From assembly GCA_001004345.1 (NCBI GenBank), contig LCQW01000005.1:1-52693 (forward strand): a stretch of 52,693 bases of DNA, read 5' to 3'. Shown in pieces: positions 1-7,708 of this stretch. Each line of letters opens with the position of its first letter. Positions within the stretch are counted from its first letter, which is position 1. The position numbers and the translations under genes were made by a program. A model generated the notes under the pieces. It ran no database searches and had not been told where the DNA came from. It saw only the letters and a program-made list of their open reading frames with translations. This stretch comes from Candidatus Kaiserbacteria bacterium GW2011_GWA2_52_12 (GTDB taxonomy: Bacteria > Patescibacteriota > Minisyncoccia > Phycocordibacterales > UBA2100).

Positions 1-171
1 AAGTTATTGCTGAAAAGAATCAACGTGCTACAGTTTCTACATTAGCAACAGTCATTTTTAACAAAAATGGGTGTTCTACTTGAGGGGTTTTTGTGGGCCG
101 CAGTTATACGGTTAGTTTACAACACAAAGCGAACTGTCTTGCAAGCGTAATTCTATGGTATTACGTTATAC

Positions 172-1260
172 ATGGCCTATGTAGTCAAGGCTTCACCACG
201 AAGGGTTTCAAGGGTTGAAAAGCCTGACAATACACACGTTGAAGACGCCGTCTTCCGCTCACTCGTCGGCGCATCCCCGCGACCGGTCCTCATCACGAAT
301 GACCGCGCACAGATCATATACGTCAACACAGCATGGGAACACGTGACGGGGTATACACTCGCCGAAGTGATAGGAAAAAATCCACGCATTCTGAAAAGCG
401 GTAAAACGTCTCTGAAAATTTATGATGAAATCCGCAAAAAGCTCATAAGCGGGCAGCAATTCGTATCGAGCGAGCTCATAAACCGCAAAAAAAACGGACG
501 CCTGTTCAATCTATACACCATGATCTTTCCCGTGAGTGTCGGGACGAGCATGTACTACGTTCAGATTTTCGAGGATGTAACGATACAAAAACACGCCGAA
601 GAATATCGTTCAACATTTCTGAAAACGGCGGCGCACGATATGCGGACGCCGCTCTCATCACTCGCCATCATGAGCGAAATGCTCGCGCTCCATTCCCCCA
701 ATTGTTCGAAGGAGGCGACCGATCTGCACGAAGAGGTCATACGATTACAGGAACTCGCGACCTCGCTCCTCGATATGCGTGAATTTGAAAACGGAAAAAT
801 GATACTTGAGAGGGTCCCCATAGACCTCGGCGCGCTCGTCAAGGAAACGGTCGACACGGCGCAAGGCTCATGGCAGGACCACTTGATAGAAATAGAGAGT
901 CCTCTCGATGTGTTTGCGGATGCGGATAAGGTCCGGGTCAGGCGGGTGCTTATGAATCTGCTCGACAACGCCCTGCGGCACGCGAGCGAAAGTTCACCCA
1001 TTCACATAAGTCTCAAAAAGGATGATTCGAATGCACTCGTTTCCGTCAAGAACCACGGCTCGTACATTCCGCGTGATCAACGCAAAGATATTTTCAAATC
1101 ATTTTACAAGATCGGCACCAAATCAAAAGGATATGGCCTCGGCCTCTATATCGCATCGGAAATAATCCACGCACATGGAGGAAAAATATGGGTGGAATCA
1201 CGTGAGAGGAATCCATATACGGCGTTCCATTTCACGTTGCCGCTCGTGAGCGGGAATTGA
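172..1260 (+). CDS. PAS-domain sensor histidine kinase
   Basis: Predicted soluble sensor kinase of 362 residues that would autophosphorylate on histidine and pass phosphate to an unidentified response regulator. An N-terminal PAS domain (about residues 25-138) contains the typical VNTAWEHVTGY and GKNPRIL segments. The dimerisation/phosphoacceptor helix has AAHDMRTPLS, with the phospho-acceptor at His155. The ATPase domain has the N box NLLDNALRHA near 266 and a GYGLGLYIA glycine box at 320-328. No transmembrane segment is visible, so the input is probably cytoplasmic. The box that normally reads D-x-G-x-G is here VKNHGSYIP, with Asn replacing the usual Asp. No response regulator is adjacent, so it is an orphan in this window. 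Family assignment is secure; the signal is unknown. Confidence 0.9.
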   Translation: MAYVVKASPRRVSRVEKPDNTHVEDAVFRSLVGASPRPVLITNDRAQIIYVNTAWEHVTGYTLAEVIGKNPRILKSGKTSLKIYDEIRKKLISGQQFVSSELINRKKNGRLFNLYTMIFPVSVGTSMYYVQIFEDVTIQKHAEEYRSTFLKTAAHDMRTPLSSLAIMSEMLALHSPNCSKEATDLHEEVIRLQELATSLLDMREFENGKMILERVPIDLGALVKETVDTAQGSWQDHLIEIESPLDVFADADKVRVRRVLMNLLDNALRHASESSPIHISLKKDDSNALVSVKNHGSYIPRDQRKDIFKSFYKIGTKSKGYGLGLYIASEIIHAHGGKIWVESRERNPYTAFHFTLPLVSGN

Positions 1261-1273
1261 GAGCACCGTCTCC

Positions 1274-1302
1274 TTGACACTGGTTTGCCTGATGGGCATT
1301 GT
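1274..1302 (+). promoter_or_regulatory. possible promoter for the SleB-like gene
   Basis: TTGACA (1274-1279) is a perfect -35 match, followed after 17 bases by a weak -10 candidate CATTGT (1297-1302). It sits between two genes, about 40 bases upstream of the start codon at 1340. The good -35 and spacing are visible; the weak -10 limits confidence. Confidence 0.35.
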
Positions 1303-1339
1303 TAGGTAAGCAAACGCATTCCCACCCAAGGAGGGAGCA

Positions 1340-2326
1340 ATGCGAAATAGTCTCAAATATTGTTTGGCGGCTGCCCTCGCGGTGGGGGCGATATCGTTAT
1401 CCGTTGGCTCGGCTTTTGCGCGAACATACTCGGAAGAAGAATATAAATGCGTCGCGAAGGCGCTCTGGTTCGAGTATGGCTCGACTGCCGGAAAGAGATT
1501 GAAAGAAAACACGGAAGTGGCACGAGAAGAGCTTCGGCTCATTGCCCACTCCATAGTCGTACGGGGGCAGGCCAGTCATTGGTACAACCGGAAAGATTGG
1601 GGTGGGCCCAACCTCTGCGATGTCATCAAAAAGAAAACCGGCGGGGTATGCCAATACTCATATATGTGTACGTCCGCTGTTCGTGAGCAGCCGATCCCCG
1701 GCAATTTATGGGAAACACTCATTGAGGCTATCACGGCACCAATCAAGTCGGTCATTGAGACCACCAAGGAAAAAGCGGCGGATATAAAAGCGATGATCCA
1801 ACAAAATCTCACTGACCGCGAAAAGTGGGAAGAGGTCAAAAGTGCCGCGCGTGACACTCTTAAGTATCGCGGCACTAAGCAAAGTGACCCACCGCCGCAA
1901 CCGTGGGATCCACCGCAGCAGTATGCGGCGACGGATACATATCAAGAATCATGCTCCGAGCCTGCATATTACGCCGACACCTGCGACGAGCGGATCGTTT
2001 CAGGTCCGAGAAGCAAGTGCTATTTTGCACTTGAGGGAGTGTTGCTTGAAAGAGGTCAGCTGCCGGCGGGACGCCGGCATACTTTCTATCGTCGCGTCAC
2101 TATCGACGAGGTGCGGGTGAAGATACTGCAAGAACCGCCGGAGATTTGTACCGGTTTGAGGACGCTCAAGATCGTACACGAAGCATGGAGAGCATGGATC
2201 GCGTGGGAAGATCAAAAGCTCCAAAACCCCGATCTCAAGCCTCTGGAATTTAAAAAAAGCGAACCGAAAAAAAAGATCAATTTCGGCCATCGCGGCAAGA
2301 AGAAATACAAACATAGACGCAGATGA
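1340..2326 (+). CDS. Secreted SleB-like cell wall hydrolase
   Basis: A 328-residue exported protein likely to cut peptidoglycan. Residues 1-27 form a signal peptide ending SAFA. The following domain matches the SleB/Hydrolase_2 pattern: CVAKALWFEYG (the Glu is the expected catalytic position), a helix with LIAHSIVVRG, then NLCDVI and CQYSYMC near residues 93-113, equivalent to the family's CQFSFxC ending. After about residue 115 the sequence is unlike the family. It has a charged middle and a Cys-rich stretch (CSEPAYYADTCDE), and ends in a strongly basic tail (KKKYKHRRR) that may bind the wall or nucleic acid. The start is supported by AAGGAGGGAGC just upstream. A strong terminator follows, so it is probably a single-gene unit. 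Confidence 0.65.
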   Translation: MRNSLKYCLAAALAVGAISLSVGSAFARTYSEEEYKCVAKALWFEYGSTAGKRLKENTEVAREELRLIAHSIVVRGQASHWYNRKDWGGPNLCDVIKKKTGGVCQYSYMCTSAVREQPIPGNLWETLIEAITAPIKSVIETTKEKAADIKAMIQQNLTDREKWEEVKSAARDTLKYRGTKQSDPPPQPWDPPQQYAATDTYQESCSEPAYYADTCDERIVSGPRSKCYFALEGVLLERGQLPAGRRHTFYRRVTIDEVRVKILQEPPEICTGLRTLKIVHEAWRAWIAWEDQKLQNPDLKPLEFKKSEPKKKINFGHRGKKKYKHRRR

Positions 2327-2334
2327 ACAGAAAT

Positions 2335-2364
2335 TCGGCCACGTCAAGCGTGGCCGATTTTTTT
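2335..2364 (+). terminator. Rho-independent terminator
   Basis: A perfect 9-bp stem (2335-2343 with 2349-2357), a 5-nt loop and a run of seven T (2358-2364), nine bases after the SleB-like stop codon. It isolates that gene from the mraZ cluster. Confidence 0.9.
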
Positions 2365-2423
2365 GCTTGAAGAAAGCCATTATTTCGTGCTTGCACTGCG
2401 AAGCTCCACAACGGAGGTGAATA

Positions 2424-2453
2424 TGCCCTACTTCGCTAAAGCTACGCAGGGCA
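2424..2453 (+). repeat. dispersed palindromic repeat, copy 1
   Basis: Imperfect hairpin: TGCCCT (2424-2429) pairs with AGGGCA (2448-2453) around the core CTTCGCTAAAGCTACG. The same core recurs at 7547-7574 (reverse), 11936-11966 and 30254-30285. Confidence 0.75.
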
Positions 2454-2491
2454 CACTACTTCGCTCTCCCATGGGAGAGCGAAGTAGTGTG
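2452..2491. repeat. 40-bp perfect palindrome upstream of mraZ
   Basis: Every base from 2452 to 2471 pairs with 2491 down to 2472, with no loop. The central bases are CCCATGGG. It directly adjoins the palindromic repeat copy 1. No T-run follows, so it is not an ordinary terminator. It could be a cruciform-forming operator or the scar of an inverted duplication. Confidence 0.85.
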
Positions 2492-2512
2492 GATAACTGC
2501 CTTGTGGTGGTG

Positions 2513-2551
2513 TATAATGGTTTTATACTAAATGATAGTGGGAAAAGGTGG
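2513..2551 (+). promoter_or_regulatory. mraZ promoter -10 and possible MraZ boxes
   Basis: TATAAT at 2513-2518 is a perfect -10 hexamer. In the predicted leader, GTGGG (2538-2542) and GTGGT (2548-2552) are exactly 10 bases apart. This matches the direct-repeat spacing of MraZ-binding boxes known from other bacteria, and would allow MraZ to repress its own operon. The second repeat overlaps the ribosome site of mraZ. Two repeats are fewer than usual, so the box call is tentative. Confidence 0.5.
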
Positions 2552-2561
2552 TAAATACTAT

Positions 2562-3005
2562 ATGATTGCATTACTCATTGGAGAATATCTGCACAGCCTT
2601 GATGAGAAAAAACGCATCTCGCTCCCAAAAAATTTTCGTGCGGCGCTTGGAAAAAAAGTAATCATAACGCGCGGTCTTGATAATTGTCTTTACATCTATT
2701 CGCGTACGAGTTGGGAGAAAATTGCACAGAAGCTCCAGTCACTCTCCATTGCAGATGCGGATACGCGCGGTTTTAGCAGATTCATGCTCTCTGGCGCGGC
2801 TGAAGTCGATGTTGATGGTGTCGGAAGGATTCTGATCCCGGATCACCAAAAGACATATGCAAATCTCAAGAAGAATGTCGTATTTACAGGTGTTTCTGAT
2901 CGCGTGGAAGTATGGAATGCCGAACGGTGGAACACATACAAAAATCGAATTGATAAACGAGCGCAGCAGATGGCCAAAAAGCTCGGCGAGATAGGTGCCC
3001 TATGA
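2562..3005 (+). CDS. mraZ: Transcriptional regulator MraZ
   Basis: A 147-residue DNA-binding protein that caps division/cell-wall operons and is known elsewhere to autoregulate them. It shows the two SpoVT/AbrB-like MraZ repeats: DEKKRISLPKNFR near the N terminus and DVDGVGRILIPDHQK in the middle. The start at 2562 is preferred over the upstream in-frame ATG 2532. It gives the family-typical opening (M-x4-IGEYLHSLDEK) and has a GGTGG ribosome site about 10 bases upstream. It heads the genes rsmH, ftsL-like, ftsI and murF on the same strand, which is the classic dcw order. Confidence 0.95.
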   Translation: MIALLIGEYLHSLDEKKRISLPKNFRAALGKKVIITRGLDNCLYIYSRTSWEKIAQKLQSLSIADADTRGFSRFMLSGAAEVDVDGVGRILIPDHQKTYANLKKNVVFTGVSDRVEVWNAERWNTYKNRIDKRAQQMAKKLGEIGAL

Positions 3006-3066
3006 AAATCATATTTTCCCAATTTTCCCGATTGGTAACACCAGGTAGCTGGGGGATATAAACGTC

Positions 3067-4026
3067 ATGCGCACGCGACGCTCACCATCTTCCAGCGACC
3101 CGGCGTTGTCATCCGCCTCGACGATGCTCGGGGCAGGCACACACCAAAGTGTTCTTTTACATGAAGCAGTAGAAATGCTGGTGATACAACCTGATGATGT
3201 TGTCGTCGACGCGACACTCGGCGGTGCCGGGCACGCACGTGCCATTGTCGATCGTTTGGGGGAAGACGGCATCCTCATTGGATTCGATCTCGACGAAGAT
3301 GCGCTCTTGCGCGCGCGGCTTGCTCTCGAAGATGCAACATGTCAGACGCACGTGGTTAAAGCAAATTTTCGCGATTTGAAGCGCGAACTCGGGAAGCTTG
3401 GCATCGCACAGGTGACGAAAGCACTTTTTGATCTCGGCTGGAGCGCGTACCAACTGGATTCGTTGCGCGGATTTTCATTTCAAAAGGATGAGCCGCTGCT
3501 CATGACCTACGAAAAAAATCCGGGCGGGGGTGCACTGACGGCACGCGTTATCATCAATGAATGGAAAGAAGAGTCGATCGCCGACATCCTGTGGGGATGG
3601 GGAGAGGAACGCTATTCGCGAAGGATAGCGAAAGCGATAGTAGAGAGGCGCGCGCAAAAGCCCATCGAAACATCGACCGAACTTGCCGACATCATTAAAG
3701 CTGCAGTACCGCCCACATATCGGTTTGGTCGTTTGCATCCTGCCACGCGTACGTTCCAAGCCTTGCGGGTCGCCGTCAACGACGAATACGGCGCATTGCG
3801 CGAGGGACTCGATGCCGTGTTTGAAATGCTCGCACCTCATGGACGTCTCGCGGCCATCACCTTCCACAGCATTGAAGATAGGCTCGTCAAACAAACGTTC
3901 GTGCGTTGGTCCAAGGAAGAGAACGGCGAGCGTATCACGAAGAAGCCTGTTATTGCCTCGAGTGAAGAATTGAAAGAAAATCCCCGCGCTCGCAGTGCGA
4001 AGCTCCGTGTCTTCCAAAAAAAATAA
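3067..4026 (+). CDS. rsmH: 16S rRNA (cytosine1402-N4)-methyltransferase RsmH
   Basis: SAM-dependent methyltransferase acting on C1402 of 16S rRNA in the decoding centre; 319 residues. HQSVLLHEAVEML opens the family domain. The SAM-binding motif DATLGGAGHA lies near residue 44, with FDLDEDAL after it. LFDLGWSAYQLD corresponds to the usual DLGxSSxQLD. The C-terminal part holds RTFQALRVAVNDE and ITFHSIEDRLVKQTF. The first 20 residues (Ser/Arg-rich) are extra relative to the family. The start is chosen because GGGGGATAT lies upstream; an internal ATG at 3124 is an alternative. The gene lies 61 bases after mraZ and 5 bases before the ftsL-like gene. Confidence 0.96.
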   Translation: MRTRRSPSSSDPALSSASTMLGAGTHQSVLLHEAVEMLVIQPDDVVVDATLGGAGHARAIVDRLGEDGILIGFDLDEDALLRARLALEDATCQTHVVKANFRDLKRELGKLGIAQVTKALFDLGWSAYQLDSLRGFSFQKDEPLLMTYEKNPGGGALTARVIINEWKEESIADILWGWGEERYSRRIAKAIVERRAQKPIETSTELADIIKAAVPPTYRFGRLHPATRTFQALRVAVNDEYGALREGLDAVFEMLAPHGRLAAITFHSIEDRLVKQTFVRWSKEENGERITKKPVIASSEELKENPRARSAKLRVFQKK

Positions 4027-4031
4027 TTTAT

Positions 4032-4463
4032 ATGTCACGCAATGTATTAAAAATAAGCAGGCATGTGCCCTCGGTTTTCCAGGGCAGTTTGGATTTTTCC
4101 GGCGGGCGGACATTTTCGCTCACGATCGAGCATCCGCTCGAGCCGCTCTTGTTTCGCGGGCTTTTCGGATGCCTCGCATTTTTGCTGTGCCTGTATCTTT
4201 ATTTCGTTACGGCGTCCGTTTTGAATGTCATCGCGCGCGAGGAAGCGAGCTCAAGAACGGCGGAGCTCCAGAACAGCATCAGCCACATGGAGCAGAACTA
4301 TTTTGCTCTGTTGCAGGACCTTAAGCCACAAACGGGCGCATCGCTCGGCCTCGCTCCCGTATCACAAACGAGTTACGTACATCGACCGGGTGCTACCGCT
4401 TTGGCCGACCTGCCCGGCCAGGGCCAAGGTGCTGCTACAATAGTGCATAATGACGGGATCTAA
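4032..4463 (+). CDS. FtsL-like single-pass division protein
   Basis: A 143-residue protein with about 40 cytoplasmic residues, one membrane segment (LLFRGLFGCLAFLLCLYLYFV, about 39-60) and a short heptad-like region, then a low-complexity Gly/Ala/Pro tail. This bitopic layout, and its place between rsmH and ftsI, is the position and architecture of FtsL, the divisome scaffold that pairs with FtsB and FtsQ. Sequence similarity alone would not identify it. The last 14 bases overlap ftsI, suggesting translational coupling. The role is inferred mainly from synteny. Confidence 0.55.
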   Translation: MSRNVLKISRHVPSVFQGSLDFSGGRTFSLTIEHPLEPLLFRGLFGCLAFLLCLYLYFVTASVLNVIAREEASSRTAELQNSISHMEQNYFALLQDLKPQTGASLGLAPVSQTSYVHRPGATALADLPGQGQGAATIVHNDGI

Positions 4464-6165
4464 TGTGGTTCTTCGCACGCGTATCCTGTGCGGGTTGTTC
4501 ATCCTTGCCGCGGTCCTCATTATTGCGAGGCTGTATTTTGTACAGATAGTAAAAGGTTCTGAATTCCTGAAAAGTGCCAGCGCGCAGTACCAGGAGCCCT
4601 CGCAAGATACGCAAGGCCGAGGAACGATATTCTTTACCACCAAAGATGGGGAACTGGTGGCCGGAGCCGTCATGCAATCCGGCTGGCGCATTGCGATACA
4701 GCCAAAAGACATCGTCGATTCCACGGCAGCGTATGCGGCCATGAATGCCATTGTGCCCATCGACATACAACGATTTACGAATGCCGCCGCAAAAAAGAAC
4801 GACCCGTATGAAGAGGTGGCATTCCACGTTGCCGACGAGGCGGTGAGTGCACTTCGGACCCTGAAAATAGCAGGCGTGATGTATGTGCCGGATCAGTGGC
4901 GCTTGTATCCGGCGCGCACTTTGGCGGCCCAAACCATCGGCTTTGTCGGGTATCAGGGGAATACGAAGACCGGCGTCTACGGACTCGAGCGTTCATACCA
5001 AGACACACTCACGATTGAATCGTCGGACCTGTACGTCAATCCGTTCGCCGAGATATTCAGCAACGTGGAGGCGTTTTTCTCGAGGAATCCCGCGACGTAC
5101 ACTGGAAGCATCGTGACTTCGATAGAACCAAAAGTGCAGCAGCAATTGGAAGACACGCTGGACGGGGTCATGGAGATGTATACGCCGGCCGTTGCCGGCG
5201 GCATCGTGATGGACCCGCACACCGGAGAAATATACGCTATTGCGGTGAGGCCATCGTTCGATCTCAACACATACAATATGGTCGACGAAGTATCGACCTA
5301 TTCCAACCCGCTCGTCGAGGGATCGTATGAAATGGGTTCGATAATGAAGCCACTCACGATGGCCGAAGGCATCGACGCGGGTGCCGTTACGCCGAATACG
5401 ACATACAACGATACGGGCTGCAAAGATGTGAGCGGAAAGACGATATGCAATTATGATCGCAAGGCGCGCGGCGTAGTGAACATGCAGGAAGTATTGAATC
5501 AGTCGCTCAATCTCGGTGCGTCGTTCGTCGTCAATGCAATGGGTCACCGTACCTTTGCGGACTACGTGCAGCGGCTCCAGCTTGGAAAAAAGACGGGGAT
5601 AGACCTGCCGAACGAGGCAGTCGGTCAGATATGGTCTCTCCAAAGCGGCTCGGATATCGATTTCGCATCCGCGTCTTTTGGACAAAGCATTGCCGTGACA
5701 TCGATAGAAATGATACGCGCGCTCTCGATCTTGGCGAACGGTGGCGCACTGCCTTCTCCGCATATCGTGACCTCCATCAAATATCAAAGCGGGCTCTCGC
5801 GCTCCATGGCCGTGCCGGAGGGGATACCGATCGTAACGGGGGAGACGGCGACCACCGTGACCAACATGCTCGTAGAAGTGTTTGACGACGCGCTCTTGAA
5901 GGGTATCTTGAAACAAGAACACTATTCGATCGCGGCAAAGACGGGGACCGCGCAGATCGCGATACCGGGCGGCGGCGGGTACTATACCGACAGATTTCTG
6001 CACTCATTTTTCGGCTATTTTCCGGCGCATGATCCGAAATTCATCATTTTTCTTTTTGCCAAGGAGCCGCACGGAGCGGAATTCGCTTCGGCGACCTTGG
6101 CGCATCCCTTCATGGACATTACGAAATTCTTGATTAACTATTACGATATTCCGCCAGATAGATAA
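4450..6165 (+). CDS. ftsI: Peptidoglycan D,D-transpeptidase FtsI/PBP2-type
   Basis: Class B penicillin-binding protein, 571 residues, that cross-links septal peptidoglycan outside the membrane. It has an N-terminal membrane anchor (about 10-28), a pedestal domain and a C-terminal transpeptidase domain. The active-site motifs are complete: S-I-M-K with Ser297, S-L-N at 352-354, and K-T-G-T starting at Lys497 in AAKTGTAQIA. A proline-poor loop replaces the common PGSTFKP around the nucleophile (EMGSIMKPLT). It overlaps the ftsL-like gene and sits 5 bases before murF. The position in a dcw cluster supports FtsI rather than the elongation PBP2. Confidence 0.92.
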   Translation: MTGSNVVLRTRILCGLFILAAVLIIARLYFVQIVKGSEFLKSASAQYQEPSQDTQGRGTIFFTTKDGELVAGAVMQSGWRIAIQPKDIVDSTAAYAAMNAIVPIDIQRFTNAAAKKNDPYEEVAFHVADEAVSALRTLKIAGVMYVPDQWRLYPARTLAAQTIGFVGYQGNTKTGVYGLERSYQDTLTIESSDLYVNPFAEIFSNVEAFFSRNPATYTGSIVTSIEPKVQQQLEDTLDGVMEMYTPAVAGGIVMDPHTGEIYAIAVRPSFDLNTYNMVDEVSTYSNPLVEGSYEMGSIMKPLTMAEGIDAGAVTPNTTYNDTGCKDVSGKTICNYDRKARGVVNMQEVLNQSLNLGASFVVNAMGHRTFADYVQRLQLGKKTGIDLPNEAVGQIWSLQSGSDIDFASASFGQSIAVTSIEMIRALSILANGGALPSPHIVTSIKYQSGLSRSMAVPEGIPIVTGETATTVTNMLVEVFDDALLKGILKQEHYSIAAKTGTAQIAIPGGGGYYTDRFLHSFFGYFPAHDPKFIIFLFAKEPHGAEFASATLAHPFMDITKFLINYYDIPPDR

Positions 6166-6170
6166 AACAT

Positions 6171-7487
6171 ATGCCAGCTTTTAAAAAAATACTCGTTTTT
6201 ATTTTGATGTGCGAGGCGCGCCTCGTCCTGTGGCGCTACGCGCCGCGCATCATCGTCATCACGGGCAGCGTCGGCAAGACGACGACGAAAGACGCAATAT
6301 ATTCCGTTCTTGCCGATCATGTGCATGTGCGCAAGAGCGAGAAAAGCATGAACAGCGAGATAGGCGTGCCGCTCACGATACTGGGGCAGGGCAATGCGTG
6401 GAAAAATCCTTTCAAATGGTTCGTCAACATCGTCCGCGGAATACTTCTTCTCATCATCCCGCAAAAGTATCCTGGATGGCTCGTTCTCGAGGTGGGCGCA
6501 GATCGGCCGGGGGATATTAGTTCGCTCGCGAGATGGCTGCGTCCCGATATTGCGGTCATGACGGGAGTACCCGAAATACCGGTGCATGTGGAATATTTTC
6601 ATTCGACCGAAGATGTCGCGCATGAGAAACTGTCACTTCTGCGATATGTGCGACCGGGCGGTACGGTGATTCTGAATGGCGATGATGTGCGGCTAGAGGG
6701 AATGAAGAAGGATATCAAGGAAAAATGCTTGACGTACGGCATCGAAGGGTTCAACGATTTTTTCGCGACAGGGGCGTCGATATCATATGAAAAAGGTATG
6801 CCGACGGGCATGAAATTTGAAATGCACCATGGTGGTGTTTCAGAGCCGGCTACTCTTTATGGCGCACTCGGTACTCCGCGCGTGTACTCGGCACTTGCCG
6901 CTGTCGCCGTGGGGAAGATCGTCGGCGTTGGGCAGGCGGCTGCTGCGCGTTCGCTTGGCGCCTCCGTGCCGTCGCCGGGAAGAATGCGGACACTCGATGG
7001 GACGCGGAATTCAATAATTATCGATGATACGTACAATTCTTCGCCGGCGGCGGCACTCTCCGCGCTCGATACGATGCGGGAAATAAAGAAAATGCCACCG
7101 GGTCAAGGCAAGCCGAAGCGAAAAATAGCGATATTGGCCGACATGCTCGAGCTCGGAAAATACTCGGCCGAAGCGCATAAGCTGGTGGGCGCGCGCGCGG
7201 CCACGTGTCTCGACCTGCTTATTACGGTTGGGTTCCGCGCGCGCGGGATCGCGCAAGCGGCGCTGGATGCGGGAATGCCTGACGGCAATATCCGTCAATA
7301 CGAACAGAACGAGGCGGTGCGCGCGGGCAATGAGCTCGAATCGGAATTGCAAAAAGGAGATATCGTGCTCGTGAAAGGTTCGCAAAGCATGCGCATGGAG
7401 CGCGCCGTCGAGGAAATAATGGCCGAGCCGATGCACGCTTCCTCCCTGCTGGTGCGTCAGGATGATGAGTGGTTGAAAAAAGCGTAA
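6171..7487 (+). CDS. murF: MurF-like Mur ligase without N-terminal domain
   Basis: A 438-residue Mur ligase that would add D-Ala-D-Ala to UDP-MurNAc-tripeptide using ATP in the cytoplasm. The P-loop GSVGKTTTKD lies at residues 32-41, NSEIGVPLTIL follows as in MurF, and IIDDTYNSSPAA marks the start of the C-terminal domain with ILADMLELG behind it. The usual roughly 80-100-residue N-terminal substrate-binding domain is absent. In its place is a short hydrophobic segment (ILVFILMCEARLVLWRYAP). Assignment to MurF rather than another Mur ligase rests on these motifs and on the dcw context. The missing domain is probably a lineage reduction, because the start fits the 5-base spacing from ftsI. Confidence 0.82.
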   Translation: MPAFKKILVFILMCEARLVLWRYAPRIIVITGSVGKTTTKDAIYSVLADHVHVRKSEKSMNSEIGVPLTILGQGNAWKNPFKWFVNIVRGILLLIIPQKYPGWLVLEVGADRPGDISSLARWLRPDIAVMTGVPEIPVHVEYFHSTEDVAHEKLSLLRYVRPGGTVILNGDDVRLEGMKKDIKEKCLTYGIEGFNDFFATGASISYEKGMPTGMKFEMHHGGVSEPATLYGALGTPRVYSALAAVAVGKIVGVGQAAAARSLGASVPSPGRMRTLDGTRNSIIIDDTYNSSPAAALSALDTMREIKKMPPGQGKPKRKIAILADMLELGKYSAEAHKLVGARAATCLDLLITVGFRARGIAQAALDAGMPDGNIRQYEQNEAVRAGNELESELQKGDIVLVKGSQSMRMERAVEEIMAEPMHASSLLVRQDDEWLKKA

Positions 7488-7525
7488 GTGTCGAGTGAGA
7501 GAGTGGAAAATTGGCTGAAATTCGG

Positions 7526-7531
7526 TATAAT
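7526..7531 (+). promoter_or_regulatory. -10 element upstream of tRNA-Glu
   Basis: TATAAT preceded by CGG, 40 bases before the mature tRNA 5' end. No clear -35 is visible, as at most other promoters in this window. Confidence 0.5.
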
Positions 7532-7546
7532 TTTGTTGTCAGGCTT

Positions 7547-7574
7547 GCCCTTCGAAGCCTTGGCGTAGTAGGGC
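7547..7574 (-). repeat. dispersed palindromic repeat, copy 2 (reverse)
   Basis: GCCCT (7547-7551) pairs with AGGGC (7570-7574). The interior TTCGAAGCCTTGGCGTAG is a diverged reverse complement of the repeat core. The right arm overlaps the first three bases of the tRNA. Confidence 0.55.
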
Positions 7575-7643
7575 CCTATCGTCTATCGGCTAGGACACAT
7601 CCTTCTCAAGGATGGAAGCAGGGTTCGATTCCCTGTAGGGTCA
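7572..7643 (+). tRNA. tRNA-Glu (anticodon CTC)
   Basis: 72 bases that fold as a full cloverleaf. The acceptor GGCCCTA pairs with TAGGGTC (one G-U pair) with discriminator A. The D-arm contains the Glu-typical GTCTATCGGCTAGGAC. The anticodon stem CATCC/GGATG encloses the loop TTCTCAA with anticodon CTC (codon GAG). The T-arm is CAGGG-TTCGATT-CCCTG. The 3' CCA is not encoded, so it must be added enzymatically. Confidence 0.95.
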
Positions 7644-7695
7644 CATTCAGAAACTTCCGCCGGAGTGAGGGCGAATGAACTGCCATTTCGTAGTG

Positions 7696-7701
7696 TAAAA
7701 T
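7696..7701 (+). promoter_or_regulatory. -10 element, leaderless GH15-like gene
   Basis: TAAAAT followed by exactly 7 bases and then ATG 7709, so transcription would begin at about the start codon. Confidence 0.5.
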
Positions 7702-7708
7702 TGCCATC

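Larger units (their letters stand above)
2423..2554 (+). other. doubtful 43-codon ORF with strong ribosome site, made of repeats
   Basis: ACGGAGGTGAAT gives a near-perfect ribosome-binding site before ATG 2423. The reading frame runs 43 codons and ends at 2554, inside the mraZ leader. It begins MPYFAKATQG, where FAKAT is encoded by the dispersed palindromic repeat, and then crosses the 40-bp perfect palindrome. The protein resembles nothing I recognise. It may be a leader ORF for mraZ or the 5' end of a gene destroyed by repeat insertion. The ribosome site is the only argument that it is translated. Confidence 0.25.

Noticed and set aside
4993..6003. 336-codon minus-strand frame opposite ftsI
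   Set aside because: It mirrors a well-supported transpeptidase gene, is rich in Arg/His as expected of an antisense reading, and shows no family motif or ribosome site.
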